Assembly: GCA_016712345.1 (NCBI GenBank)
Contig: JADJRH010000011.1
Location: forward strand, 3,162,001 to 3,226,000
DNA from: Polyangiaceae bacterium
Lineage (GTDB): Bacteria; Myxococcota_A; Polyangia; Polyangiales; Polyangiaceae
DNA length: 64,000 nt
Direction of reading: 5' to 3'
Position 1 is the first letter of the stretch, and each line of letters starts with the position of its first letter. The notes beneath the pieces are model-generated. The model was not told the DNA's origin. It saw only the letters and a list, made by a program, of their open reading frames with translations, and searched no databases. The position numbers and the translations under genes were made by a program. Below, piece by piece: positions 41,959-51,494 of the stretch.

Positions 41959-43256
41959 GGGAGTCTCCTTTCTGCTCGCAAAACGGTGAGGGGATGACGG
42001 CGGGGCGCGGCATCGGCCGTGAGCCACGGATCGGGTGCGTTGACATCACCGGACATGACGAGGGAGCGCGCACGGCAACCGCCGTTGAACGTGGACGAGT
42101 CACCGGGGAGGTTGCGCAGTGCTCGAAACGTTTCTCCCCGGTGCCATATTTCTTTGAATGACTCGCGTCGAACATTTCCGGCGACGAAAGTGGGGCCCAA
42201 GAAACTGCACGGGTTGACATCACCGCCGACGGAAATGGAACAGACCGTATTCGCTGCGCCGCAACCCCAATTGGAGGTGACATTTGCGCGGGTTTCGTTG
42301 CGGCTCTTGGGAGTGAATGGGTCGATGGCGCGGGGAACAATGGGGCGGCCGTCGGAAGTTTGGCCGAGCGACCAGATGGCGTCGAGCGCCGATTCATAAT
42401 CGGCGAGGGTAGGCCAGAGGTGACGCGATTGTTCGGCCGTGCCAACTGGGTAGAGTGGGCGGAACACCGCGGTTTGCGCGCCGACTTCGGCGCAGAGTTC
42501 AGCGAATTGTTTTGCCTCGTGCGCATTGTGGCGCATGACGGTAAACGCGAGGGTAAACCGGGCGTGCTCGCGCAACATGGCCAATTTGTCGAGCACCTGG
42601 TTGAATGTTCCCTCACCTCGCACGGCATCGCTCGTGGAAGGGGTGGCGCCGTCGAGACTGACATTGAGCCAAACAAGGGGCCTTTCACCAAGTTTTTTGG
42701 CAATTTCAGGGGTGAGCAAAAGACCGTTTGTGGTGAGACAAGGGTGGAGTCCGTGGCTCGTGGCAAGGTCTAAAATGTCAAACAGGTCTTTGCGAAGCAG
42801 CGGTTCACCCCCGGTTAGGCCCAGGCGAAATGCACCCATTTGAGCGAGGGTAGAGAAGAGAGTGTCAAGTTCATTCAGGGTGAGGGGCGCTTCACGCCGA
42901 GGAAGTTCACCCGCGAAACAATGTGTACACGTGAGGTTGCAGGCGGCGACCACTTCCAGGTGGGTGGCGAGTGGGCCTGTCAGGTGGTTTTCAGGCGGGG
43001 TGAGGTGAAGGGCGGTGCCGTCGAAAAAGAGGTCAAACGTGAAGTATCCGCGGTCGTAAAAGACGTTAAAAAAGCTGGATAAGGCTTCTTGCTCGCCGGG
43101 CGCAGCGGCCTGAATCACCTCGGGGATGGGTGTGGTAAGGGTGGCGAGTAGGGCGGCGGTGGTTTGGTGGTCAAACGGAACATAACGTGACGTTCGACGG
43201 TCAAACACTGTGGAGCCGAAGTATTGCGGAACGAGAACAAGGGGCGGCGTGGTCAT
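41955..43256 (-). CDS. Radical SAM/SPASM enzyme with PqqD-like head
   Basis: 433 residues from ATG 43256; upstream extension to 43382 would overlap the previous gene and is not family-like. Residues ~1-90 resemble a PqqD-type peptide-binding domain (LVLVPQYFGSTVFDRRTSRY). The radical SAM core has CxxxCxxC (EVVAACNLTCTHCFAGE) for the [4Fe-4S] cluster and LGLTGGEPLLRKDLF for SAM binding. The C-terminus has SPASM-type cysteines (WGCGAANTVCSISVGGDVNP, then CSFLG and GGCRARS) for auxiliary clusters. Such enzymes usually modify peptides or proteins. It lies 4 bp after a 254-residue unknown protein and is coupled to the FGE-like gene. Confidence 0.88.
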   Translation of the reverse strand: MTTPPLVLVPQYFGSTVFDRRTSRYVPFDHQTTAALLATLTTPIPEVIQAAAPGEQEALSSFFNVFYDRGYFTFDLFFDGTALHLTPPENHLTGPLATHLEVVAACNLTCTHCFAGELPRREAPLTLNELDTLFSTLAQMGAFRLGLTGGEPLLRKDLFDILDLATSHGLHPCLTTNGLLLTPEIAKKLGERPLVWLNVSLDGATPSTSDAVRGEGTFNQVLDKLAMLREHARFTLAFTVMRHNAHEAKQFAELCAEVGAQTAVFRPLYPVGTAEQSRHLWPTLADYESALDAIWSLGQTSDGRPIVPRAIDPFTPKSRNETRANVTSNWGCGAANTVCSISVGGDVNPCSFLGPTFVAGNVRRESFKEIWHRGETFRALRNLPGDSSTFNGGCRARSLVMSGDVNAPDPWLTADAAPRRHPLTVLRAERRLP

Positions 43257-43260
43257 GCGA

Positions 43261-44025
43261 TCACCGGCCCTTCTTTTTTGTTTTCTTGGGAGGATGGGTG
43301 ACTGTGCCTTCGGTGGGGAGATGGAGGGTGAACGCCATGCGCGCCCACAGGTGAGGCGTGTGAAAGGGAGAACCCACCACAATAGCTCCGGCGGCTATGA
43401 CGCGGCGGAGATGCCAGTCGAGTTTTCCATTGTCGTCTTCGTAGGGTTTGACATGTTCGAGCGACTTCCATCCGTTGGGTTGAAAGTCGGGCGCCGTCCA
43501 ATTGGAAGGCGGGGCTTGATTTGTAGCAAGAATGTCAACGGCTCTACCCGACAGAAAAGCGAATTTTTGACCCAGGGCGCCAACGCGACCCGGTTCATCG
43601 GATGTGGCCGGGTCATACTCGCCTTTGGAAACTTCATCGGAGTAGGTAAGCGCGATGGCGATTTGAAACGGGCGGAGGTCGTTGTCTCGGGGTTTGACCT
43701 CCATAGCGAGAACGTGGTTGCCGGGTGAAACGTCGATGCGGCCGGAGCGAACCTGCAAGCCGTCAAAGTGGATGGCGGCCACACCGTTGGACCAGAAACG
43801 GAACACGAGTGGAATGGCCTGGGATGGGTCAATCCAGCGCAAGATTCCACCCCCGCAGCCGGCCGGAACTTCACAGCTGGAGTATTCTTCGAGCACGAGG
43901 CGGCTGGACGCTTTTTCGTACCGAGCGAGTTCGTTCAGGCTGAGCTGTTTGTTACCCACGAGGAGATCGTATTCGAAGATGGAGAGAAGGTGAAGGGCGC
44001 TTTGTGCAGCGGGAGCGGCCGCCAT
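43261..44025 (-). CDS. Unknown protein upstream of the radical SAM gene
   Basis: 254 residues from ATG 44025 (a longer reading to 44205 is Pro-rich and overlaps the divergent gene's 5' end). The protein is beta-rich (LVFRFWSNGVAAIHFDGLQV, SPGNHVLAMEVKPRDNDLRP, FQIAIALTYSDEV) and could be a jelly-roll or galactose-binding-like fold. One segment stands out: LEEYSSCEVPAGCGGGILRW, with two Cys and a GGG run, between hydrophobic strands. There is no signal peptide. It ends in a Lys-rich tail (HPPKKTKKKGR). As the first gene of the radical SAM/FGE operon it may be the substrate or a scaffold; no family recognised. Confidence 0.65.
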   Translation of the reverse strand: MAAAPAAQSALHLLSIFEYDLLVGNKQLSLNELARYEKASSRLVLEEYSSCEVPAGCGGGILRWIDPSQAIPLVFRFWSNGVAAIHFDGLQVRSGRIDVSPGNHVLAMEVKPRDNDLRPFQIAIALTYSDEVSKGEYDPATSDEPGRVGALGQKFAFLSGRAVDILATNQAPPSNWTAPDFQPNGWKSLEHVKPYEDDNGKLDWHLRRVIAAGAIVVGSPFHTPHLWARMAFTLHLPTEGTVTHPPKKTKKKGR

Positions 44026-44083
44026 TAAGAACCGCTTTTTTTGAGTTGGCTTTGGCCTGGGATGGAGCGGTATCCTGACGGAC

Positions 44084-46645
44084 ATGCGGTCACGTGCATG
44101 GAACAGGGGCGCGAGCACTTTGGCTATTTTGGTGGGCGTTTTTGGAGGCGTTTCGTGCGATGGGAACGAAACGGAAACCACCGGGACGGGTGCCACGACA
44201 ACCACCGGCGGCGGCGGGACCGGGGGTGCAACGGGCGGCGGTGGAATGGGTGCGGGCGAACCGGCACCGGGGCCGCAGTTTGAGAAATGGTGCGGCGGGG
44301 AGAATTGGAAAACGTCGGCGACTCCGACAACGTTGGGTAAGTTGTACGGGCAATATGTGGGCTACCTTCAGTCAAATCAGATTATCGGCGGGGTGATGGA
44401 AGGTCAGAAGTTTATACCCGAGCATCCATTTCATGTGACCAAACTGCGGGTCGCATTTGCGGGTGAGGCGGGCAAAGCGCGGCTGCGCTTGCAAAAAACA
44501 TTTGGCCGAACCTTCCCATGGCCATGGCCCGACACAACGGACATCACGCAGGATCTCATGCCACCTGTAGAAGTGGATGTGACGGATCCAAAGCCTGAAG
44601 ACTGGGTGGAAGTGGACGTTTCTTCGGCGGGGATTTTTTTGGAGCCTTCTCAACATTACATTTTGGTGTACGAACATTTGGACGCTGCACCGGCCCTGGC
44701 AGTGGAAGGTGTGGTTGCGGCGGAAAGAGTTGCCGAACGCGATTACAGTCGAGCGGGGGTGTTTTTTCCGAAAACGAAAGACGGGGGCGGAATTGCGGGA
44801 ACGGCTGAAGTTCCAAGTGTGAATTATCGAATGGAACTTGAAGGAGAGAACTTTTGCGCATGGGAAGATTCTGCCCGTTTGTTTGAAACGGTGGACGCGG
44901 CGTTTGCACCCTCCCCTTCCCCATACTTGACAGTGGCCGACTTTGACAACGACGGGCATGACGACGTTGTAACGTACGAAGCCGGGATTGGAGCGGTGGC
45001 GTGGAAGGGTGATGGGAAAGGCACTTTTTCAAAGGCGAACTGGGATCCATTTGCGAGCGCGCCGAGCGCGACAATGTTGATTTTCGGAGACGTGGACAAC
45101 GACGGCGATAGGGATGCTTTTGCGTCGACGTGGGTTCAGGTGGATGCCGACTCCGACGGGCGGGATGTGATTTCGGAACAGGACTGCAACAACGCCCCGG
45201 GGCCGGATCCAATGGGCGGAACGCGTGGGGAGAAAATCTACCCAGGTGCAACGGAGGTCATGGGAAACGGAAAAGACGACGATTGTGATGGCATTGCCGA
45301 CGACGGGCTCGACACGAGCGATGCGGACGGCGATGGCTTTTCAATTGCGGCCGGGGATTGCGACGATGTGGAACCGACAATGTTTCCCGGCAATCCTGAA
45401 GTGCTTGATGCGCTGGACAACGACTGCAATCAGGCCGTGGACGAGGTGTTTGTCAACCGGGTGCTCATCAACGACGGAACGGGGCATTTCACGGCGCTCG
45501 ATGCGAGCGGCGTGGAGGTGATTGACCCTTCAACTTCGGGCGCTTTCGGTGATGGAAACGCTGATGGGAAGCTTGACTTATACTACGGTAACTGGCTTGA
45601 AGTGTACCCCAAAGACAAGGCTGTCCAGGACAAATATTTTGGTGGAAACGGGGATGGAACGTTTGTGGACCTTACGGATGCGAGCGGGCTGATTCTACCC
45701 AAAGCGTACGCTTGTTTCGGGGTTGTGTGGGGCGACTACGACAACGACGGTGACCAGGATATTTTGGTACACAACTACCATTTGTCTCCCAATCAACTGT
45801 GGCAAAATCAGGGTGACGGAACCTTCAAAGATGTGGGGGTGAGCCTTGGAATTGCGTACGACGATATTCCCGACCCCGGCTCATACGAAGGCGGACACAC
45901 GTTTGGGGGCGACTTCGGCGATGTTGATAATGACGGCGACTTGGACATGTACGCATGTAACCTGGCGCATCCGCGGTTTGCTCCATGGAGCGATGTCAGC
46001 AAGATGTTTGTGGGCACAGGGGCGCCCAACTACGGATTTGAGGATCAATTCGCCAAGCTCGGCTTTGAGTACGACGAGGGCGATGCAAATTCGAGTTTCG
46101 TGGACTTTGACAACGACGGGGACTTGGACCTTGCCATTGCGTCGCTGTATGAGTCGCACCATACGCGGCTCTATCGAAACGATGGGGAGGTTGGATTTGT
46201 GGATGTCACGTACGAGGCTGGAATCAGCGTGCGCGACGCGGTGAGCCTCTCTTGGTCGGATGTGGATGAAGACGGGGATATGGACCTGCTCGTGAGCGAT
46301 CGAGGGGGAGATCCGTGGGTACACTTGTTTAAGAACCGGGCGCCCGCGGACAATGGATGGGTAGAATTGGAGTTGAAAGGGACAGCATCCACGCGCGATG
46401 CGGTGGGGGCGCGGGTAACGTTAACGGCGGGAGGTCAGCTTCAAATGCGCGAGGTGCGGGGCGGAGGCGGGCACGGGGGAGCACAAATGACCCATTGGGT
46501 ACACTTTGGCCTTGGAAAGTCACCCGGCATTGATTCTGTAAAAGTGCGATGGGTAGGTGGGGCCACGGAGACGTTTACCGGTGTTTCGCCGAATGGAAGG
46601 TATGAACTGACGGAAGGTGCGGGAGCCGCTGTGAAGGTCAACTGA
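44084..46645 (+). CDS. FG-GAP/VCBS-repeat lipoprotein with ASPIC/UnbV domain
   Basis: 853 residues. Signal with lipobox-like Cys (STLAILVGVFGGVSCDGN), then a Thr/Gly linker. The body contains many calcium-binding DxDxDG loops (DFDNDGHDDVVTYEAG, GDVDNDGDRDAFAST, GDVDNDGDLDMYACN, DFDNDGDLDLAIASLYESHH), the mark of FG-GAP/VCBS propellers, with a MopE-like block (DADGDGFSIAAGDCDDVEPT) at ~residue 410. The C-terminal ~90 residues are an ASPIC/UnbV domain (GWVELELKGTASTRDAVGAR, VHFGLGKSPGIDSVKVRW). It probably acts as a surface adhesion or calcium-binding protein. It diverges from the radical SAM operon. Confidence 0.82.
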   Translation: MRSRAWNRGASTLAILVGVFGGVSCDGNETETTGTGATTTTGGGGTGGATGGGGMGAGEPAPGPQFEKWCGGENWKTSATPTTLGKLYGQYVGYLQSNQIIGGVMEGQKFIPEHPFHVTKLRVAFAGEAGKARLRLQKTFGRTFPWPWPDTTDITQDLMPPVEVDVTDPKPEDWVEVDVSSAGIFLEPSQHYILVYEHLDAAPALAVEGVVAAERVAERDYSRAGVFFPKTKDGGGIAGTAEVPSVNYRMELEGENFCAWEDSARLFETVDAAFAPSPSPYLTVADFDNDGHDDVVTYEAGIGAVAWKGDGKGTFSKANWDPFASAPSATMLIFGDVDNDGDRDAFASTWVQVDADSDGRDVISEQDCNNAPGPDPMGGTRGEKIYPGATEVMGNGKDDDCDGIADDGLDTSDADGDGFSIAAGDCDDVEPTMFPGNPEVLDALDNDCNQAVDEVFVNRVLINDGTGHFTALDASGVEVIDPSTSGAFGDGNADGKLDLYYGNWLEVYPKDKAVQDKYFGGNGDGTFVDLTDASGLILPKAYACFGVVWGDYDNDGDQDILVHNYHLSPNQLWQNQGDGTFKDVGVSLGIAYDDIPDPGSYEGGHTFGGDFGDVDNDGDLDMYACNLAHPRFAPWSDVSKMFVGTGAPNYGFEDQFAKLGFEYDEGDANSSFVDFDNDGDLDLAIASLYESHHTRLYRNDGEVGFVDVTYEAGISVRDAVSLSWSDVDEDGDMDLLVSDRGGDPWVHLFKNRAPADNGWVELELKGTASTRDAVGARVTLTAGGQLQMREVRGGGGHGGAQMTHWVHFGLGKSPGIDSVKVRWVGGATETFTGVSPNGRYELTEGAGAAVKVN

Positions 46646-46651
46646 GCGACC

Positions 46652-46695
46652 GGGTAGACTTGGTTGATTGGGTAGACTCGGTTGATTGTGTACAC
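46652..46695. repeat. Tandem 18-bp repeat followed by GTGTACAC
   Basis: Two directly adjacent 18-bp units (46652-46669 and 46670-46687), each GGGTAGACTYGGTTGATT, differ at a single base and run straight into GTGTACAC (46688-46695). This is the only non-coding place where both over-represented window motifs meet. It lies between two convergent genes. Confidence 0.85.
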
Positions 46696-46750
46696 TCCCC
46701 CGCTTGCGCGCAGCGCGCGGACGCGCGCGAGCACAAGCTTGGGGGAGAAG
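46694..46750. terminator. Probable bidirectional terminator hairpin
   Basis: Between the convergent FG-GAP and kinase genes, CTCCCCCGCTTG (46695 onward) can pair with CAAGCTTGGGGGAG (to ~46746) with a GC-rich inner stem of alternating GCGCGC blocks. There is no long T-run, so it may slow or stop transcription with Rho. Called from base pairing only. Confidence 0.45.
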
Positions 46751-46797
46751 CGGGGGAACCCCGCGTGTGGGGGCAGCGGGTTGAATCAGGGATTCAG

Positions 46798-49700
46798 CTA
46801 ACCGGATCTACCCACGGCTTTCCACTGACGAGCCAGGGTGAGGGTGCGAGCGTTTTCAGGAACGCGGGTAAGAAAACTGGTGCGCCAGATGGGTGAAGCG
46901 ATTTTGTCGGCGCGCGAGAGGAGGCGGTCGCGCGCTTTTGCGATGGAGGTTTTGGCTTGGTCATGATGACCAAGTTGGGCGAGGGCCACGGCATGGACGA
47001 GACGAACAAGGGCTTCACCGTCTTCGATTCCACCGAGATCTTCGAGCAGGCGAAGGGCTTCTTCCGCGGGTTGAAACGCGTCGCGGGCGCGGCCCAACAG
47101 AAGCCAAATGTCGGCGAGCGTGGCGAGAGCGTGGGCTTGCACAGGAGGGTGGGCCGATGAGAGAGCGATGGCTTCTTGGGCTTGCTCTTCAGCGGTTGTC
47201 AGCTCTCCCGCGGAGGCAAGGATGTTGGCGAGGTAGATGCGTGAGCCACCTTCCATGCGGCGATTGCCTTCAGCTCGATACGCCTGGGCGGCTTGCTCCT
47301 CCATGCGGCGGCCTTCATCAAGGCGACCTTGGCGACCAAGTGCCAAACCGAGGTTGTGTTTTGCGAACGCTGTGAGGCCTGCCAGGCGGTAGCGATCAGC
47401 AACTTCAAGCGCTTCACGAAGGGCGCGCTCGGCCTCGGCGTATTCACCCAGCTCAACATGCATGAAGCCGACGTTGCCGCGTTGCGTGGCGGCGGAGAGA
47501 TCGTCGCCGACGTCACGAAATGCCTTTGCGGCGGCTGAAAACTCAACGAGCGCGGCACCGGGATCTCCGCTGTAGTGAGCGCGGACAGCGCGGGCGCGAT
47601 GGATCGATGCGGCCACTTCAGGATCGCTCGCAATGACGTGACTCGGCACGTGCGAGAGGTCTCGAAACGCGAGATCGGCGACGGCGTGGCGGCCGGACTG
47701 AAGAAGCTGCAACGCGAGGCGCGCGACGGCGATCGCGTGCGGCGCGGTGACGCCGTCGATCGGGGCGAGGAGAAGATCGTGGTACGCGCGTTCTAGGCGG
47801 ACGTGATCGCCGATTTGTCCCGCGGCCTGTCCGATTTCGCCGATGGCGCCGTACCAAAGCGCACTGCCACGCGGCAGGTGGCTCATTGCGTCGCTCGCGT
47901 AGCGAAGGGTTTCAGGGTGGTCACCGCGTTGACGGTATGCCTCGGCCTGGAGGAGGCGCACGGTGCCGAGCAGATCGCCCGAGGCGCCGAGAGCGACGGC
48001 TCTGTCGGCCCACAAGAGTACACTGTCTGAATCGCCGCCTTCGAGCGCCAACTCCGCCGCACGTGCGCTGTAACCCGCGGCGCGCGCGGAGTCGCCGGCG
48101 AGGCGAAAGTGCTCGGCGAGTGTGCCGGCGTCGGCTTCACCGGAACGCTCCAACCACTGACCGGCCCGCGCGTGAAACTGGGCGCGCTCCGACGATTCAA
48201 GCGTTTCGTACGCGGCTTCACGCAGGAGATCGTGGCGAAATCCGAGTTGGTTTTGCTTTGGAAATGGGCGCGTTCCGATCGTGCGGAGAACATCGCGCTC
48301 CAGGAGTTCTGTCATGGCGCTGCGATTTTCGAGAAGGCCGCCGAGTTCGGTCGTGAGCGTTCCACCGGTGAGCACCGAGGCGACAGCGCCTTCCCAAAAC
48401 ACGTTGCCGAGAACGCTTGCAGCGCCGACAACACGCCGCGCTCGATCCGAAAGGTTGTCGATCACGGCGCGAGCCACGGCCGGCGCGCTTTCAATCATGG
48501 TGTCGGGAAACGCCGATGGGCCGACGCGCGCGAGTTCTTGCAAATGAAACGCGTTGCCGCGTGATCGCTGGAGCAAAACGGGAAGTGGAAGCGTGACGGA
48601 GTGGCCCGACTTGTTGACGAGCGCTTCGCGCACGAGGTGCTCGGCGGCTTCGGCTTCAAGCGGTGCGAGTTCAACCTGAGTGACTGTGCGTTCGCCGAAA
48701 TAGGGAGCGAGGCCTTGAAGCGCCGGGCGGCCTGTCGCCACCACAAGGAGCGGACTGTCTGCCAAGTTTTTGCGCGCCGTTTCGATCACTTCGAGCGAAG
48801 GTTTGTCGCCGTCGTCGAGATCTTCGAGCACGATCACGATCGGTTGTTGAGCGGTTTCAGCGGCAAGCCATTCTTCAAAAGCGCGGCGGATTTGGGCGCC
48901 CATGAGGCGCGCATCTTGAACGGCTGCGACGACGGGAAGGCTTGCCGTGGGCGCAAATCGAATGCGCGCGACCTCGCCGAGAAAACGAGAAACGCGATCG
49001 ACGTCGGCGGGCGGCACAACGCGCGCAACGCGCTCTTTGAGTTTGCGCGACTGAGCCTCCGGCGATTCACCCCCTTCAATGGTGGCGGCTCCGCGAATGA
49101 GGCGTGCGAGCATTCCAAACGGGGAGCCTTTGCTCATGGCGTCGCCGCGCGCGACCCAAATGTCGGCGGGTTGTTCGTGCGCTCGAACAGCGGTGAGCAG
49201 CTCGCGAACGAGGCGCGATTTGCCGTAACCCGAAGGCGCTGTGACGATTACGGCGCGCGCGCGCGGCGACCACACGCAGTCACCGTAAACGGCGGTGAGT
49301 ACACCCAGCTCGCGTTCGCGGCCGACGAACGTGGACTGAGCGACCGGTTGCCCCGCGGGAACCGTGTCGGCGCGCGCCGGCCAGCCGTCTTCCGATCCCG
49401 GCTCGGTGTTCGCATCGGCGTTCACCTCGCTGTCGCCGAGTGCGTTTTCAACCGCGCGAATGGCGGCCGCCAACTGCTTTCCGTCGCGCGGGCGTTCGGA
49501 GGGATCTTTTGCGAGCATGCTCGCGACGAGATCGTCGAGCGCGGTGGGTACACCCGGCCGCGCAATGCGAATGCGCGGCGTTTGACCGAGGATGATCTTA
49601 GCGAGCACCACCATCATGTGCTCGCCGGAAAATGCAGCTTCGCCGGTGAGGCACTCGTAGAGTACACATCCAAGGGCGAACACATCGGCGGCGGGCGTGA

Positions 49701-50262
49701 GATCTTTGGAGCCGAGGGTTTGCTCCGGCGCCATGTAGCCGGGCGTTCCGAGCAACATGCCGGTGCGCGTGGCCGGTCGCGTGGCCTCTCGCGATCGTGC
49801 GATGCCAAAGTCGAGGAGCTTGGCCTTTTCGATGTTGCCTTCCACAAGGAAGAGGTTGCTCGGCTTGATGTCGCGGTGAACGATCGCGCGTTCGTGTGCG
49901 GCGCCCAACGCTTCAGCTGCGCGGCGCACGAGAGCGAGGGCTTCGCGCACGTTGAGCGGCGACTTCTGCATGCGCTCTTCGAGATCGACGCCGTCGAGCC
50001 ACTCCATGGCAAGCCAAAGAGTGCCGGTGGGTGTGCGGCCGTGCGCCCGATACTCCACAACGGCCGGGTGCCGAAGCTCGGCGAGGATCCGAGCTTCGCG
50101 AGCAAAATAGGTTTCCGCCTGTTCGCTGCACCCGGACAGCATTTTCATGGCCACCGCGCTGCCGTCGTTGCGATCGGTCGCGCGGTACACCTCGCCCATG
50201 CCGCCGGACTTGGCCAGGCGTTCGATCACGAAGCGGTCTGCGACCACATCGCCGGGGAGCAT
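46798..50262 (-). CDS. Ser/Thr protein kinase fused to AAA ATPase and TPR domains
   Basis: 1154 residues. Residues ~10-275 are an eukaryotic-like kinase: GGMGEVYRA glycine loop, VAMKML lysine, IVHRDIKPSNLF catalytic loop, LLDFGIARS and GTPGYMAPEQ. Residues ~310-700 are an AAA/STAND-type ATPase (FVGRERELGVLT, Walker A TAPSGYGKSRLVREL, Walker B-like PIVIVLEDLDDGD). The C-terminal ~450 residues are TPR-like helical repeats (QRGNVGFMHVELGEYAEAER, AFAKHNLGLALGRQGRLDEG). No membrane segment. This layout is common in myxobacterial signalling proteins. It is 19 bp downstream of the amidoligase operon on the same strand, so may be co-transcribed with it. Confidence 0.93.
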   Translation of the reverse strand: MLPGDVVADRFVIERLAKSGGMGEVYRATDRNDGSAVAMKMLSGCSEQAETYFAREARILAELRHPAVVEYRAHGRTPTGTLWLAMEWLDGVDLEERMQKSPLNVREALALVRRAAEALGAAHERAIVHRDIKPSNLFLVEGNIEKAKLLDFGIARSREATRPATRTGMLLGTPGYMAPEQTLGSKDLTPAADVFALGCVLYECLTGEAAFSGEHMMVVLAKIILGQTPRIRIARPGVPTALDDLVASMLAKDPSERPRDGKQLAAAIRAVENALGDSEVNADANTEPGSEDGWPARADTVPAGQPVAQSTFVGRERELGVLTAVYGDCVWSPRARAVIVTAPSGYGKSRLVRELLTAVRAHEQPADIWVARGDAMSKGSPFGMLARLIRGAATIEGGESPEAQSRKLKERVARVVPPADVDRVSRFLGEVARIRFAPTASLPVVAAVQDARLMGAQIRRAFEEWLAAETAQQPIVIVLEDLDDGDKPSLEVIETARKNLADSPLLVVATGRPALQGLAPYFGERTVTQVELAPLEAEAAEHLVREALVNKSGHSVTLPLPVLLQRSRGNAFHLQELARVGPSAFPDTMIESAPAVARAVIDNLSDRARRVVGAASVLGNVFWEGAVASVLTGGTLTTELGGLLENRSAMTELLERDVLRTIGTRPFPKQNQLGFRHDLLREAAYETLESSERAQFHARAGQWLERSGEADAGTLAEHFRLAGDSARAAGYSARAAELALEGGDSDSVLLWADRAVALGASGDLLGTVRLLQAEAYRQRGDHPETLRYASDAMSHLPRGSALWYGAIGEIGQAAGQIGDHVRLERAYHDLLLAPIDGVTAPHAIAVARLALQLLQSGRHAVADLAFRDLSHVPSHVIASDPEVAASIHRARAVRAHYSGDPGAALVEFSAAAKAFRDVGDDLSAATQRGNVGFMHVELGEYAEAERALREALEVADRYRLAGLTAFAKHNLGLALGRQGRLDEGRRMEEQAAQAYRAEGNRRMEGGSRIYLANILASAGELTTAEEQAQEAIALSSAHPPVQAHALATLADIWLLLGRARDAFQPAEEALRLLEDLGGIEDGEALVRLVHAVALAQLGHHDQAKTSIAKARDRLLSRADKIASPIWRTSFLTRVPENARTLTLARQWKAVGRSG

Positions 50263-50281
50263 CGTTTGAACTGCCTTTTCG

Positions 50282-51409
50282 TTACAGACCGAGGGATGTT
50301 TGTTGAATCAGGTGGTCGACGACGGCGTTGATGTTTCCCGTTTCAGCGAACACCTTGATCTGTTTGTCGGCGCTTGTTCCCTCTTTGAGGATTTGGCGAA
50401 TGCGATCGAGTTCGTTCTGCGATTGGAAGATGTCCGCCGCTTCCGACACGAACTCAAGCAGTTCGTGAATGATGTCGGCGGTGGGCACTTCTTCCTGTTT
50501 GCCAAAATCGATGAATTTGCCCTCGATGCCGTAACGCACCGCGCGCCACTTGTTCTCCTCAATGAGTTCACGGCTGTACTCGCGAAACGCCCAGTTTCGC
50601 CGATAAAGCAGATACAGCTTGCCCATGACTGCCTGAACGAGCGCAACGATAGCCATGGTGTCGTCGAGACGCGTGGTCATGTCGCAGACGCGAACTTCAA
50701 CGGTGTCGAAGAACGGATGCGCGCGAACGTCCCACCAGATTTTTTTGGCGTTGTCGATGCAGTGCGTTTTTACGAGCAGATCGACGTATCGCTGAAACGC
50801 GCCGTAGGAGTCGAAGGCGCTTGGAATGCCGGTGCGCGGAAAGCGCTTGAAGATCTCGCTGCGCAGGCTCTTGAGCCCGGTGTTGCGACCGAGCCAAAAG
50901 GGCGACGACGTGGACAGCGCGAGAATGTGCGGCAAAAAGTATCGAATTTGATTGGCCATCGCCATCGCCACTTCGCGATCGTTGATGCCCACGTGCACGT
51001 GCAAGCCGAAGATCAAATTGGCGCGCGCAACATCTTGGAGATCTTCAACGATGCCTTTGTAGCGCTCACCGTCGGTGATCTCCTGCGTCTTCCAATCGCT
51101 GTAGGGATGTGTACCCGCAGCGACAATTCGCATTCCGCCTTTTTTGGCCAAGTCGCCCAGGCTCTGCCGAAGCTCGCTCACTTCAGCGCGGGCCTGCTTG
51201 ATGTCACGACAGATGCCGGTCCCGGTTTCAACAACCGACTGATGCATCTCGGGTCGAACACGTTCGCGCAGGAGCGCATTTGAACGCCCCTCTTCGAGCA
51301 GCCTCGACACGTACGACCGAAGTTCACGTGTTTCGGCGTGGACGATCTGAAATTCCTCCTCGACTCCGAGCGTGAACTGACCGTCCAACAGGCCCTTCGG
51401 GATATCCAT
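50282..51409 (-). CDS. GCS2-family carboxylate-amine ligase (YbdK-like)
   Basis: 375 residues from ATG 51409, where the family sequence begins (MDIPKGLLDGQFTLGVEEEF); the reading can be extended to 51802 but that part is not family-like and overlaps the ATP-grasp gene. Motifs of glutamate-cysteine ligase family 2 are present: TLGVEEEFQIV, RPEMHQSVVETGTGIC, AAGTHPYSDW, ANLIFGLHVHVGINDRE, and PFFDTVEVRVCDMTTRLDDT. These enzymes use ATP to make gamma-glutamyl-type or other amide bonds. It is the third gene after two ATP-grasp ligases, so its substrate is probably the product or a partner of those enzymes. Confidence 0.88.
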   Translation of the reverse strand: MDIPKGLLDGQFTLGVEEEFQIVHAETRELRSYVSRLLEEGRSNALLRERVRPEMHQSVVETGTGICRDIKQARAEVSELRQSLGDLAKKGGMRIVAAGTHPYSDWKTQEITDGERYKGIVEDLQDVARANLIFGLHVHVGINDREVAMAMANQIRYFLPHILALSTSSPFWLGRNTGLKSLRSEIFKRFPRTGIPSAFDSYGAFQRYVDLLVKTHCIDNAKKIWWDVRAHPFFDTVEVRVCDMTTRLDDTMAIVALVQAVMGKLYLLYRRNWAFREYSRELIEENKWRAVRYGIEGKFIDFGKQEEVPTADIIHELLEFVSEAADIFQSQNELDRIRQILKEGTSADKQIKVFAETGNINAVVDHLIQQTSLGL

Positions 51410-51494
51410 AAACTCGCTTCTCCACCTTTCGCGCGTGCCCACGCCGCACCCGGCGGCGGTTCGCACGAGGACGAGCGTAAAGGTGAACGCGCTG

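Noticed and set aside
48601..50331. Long open frame (576 codons) opposite the kinase gene, and another (50300-51283) opposite the GCS2 gene
   Set aside because: Both are mirror images of well-supported genes with clear motifs; the antisense proteins are His/Arg/Gly-rich without domains.
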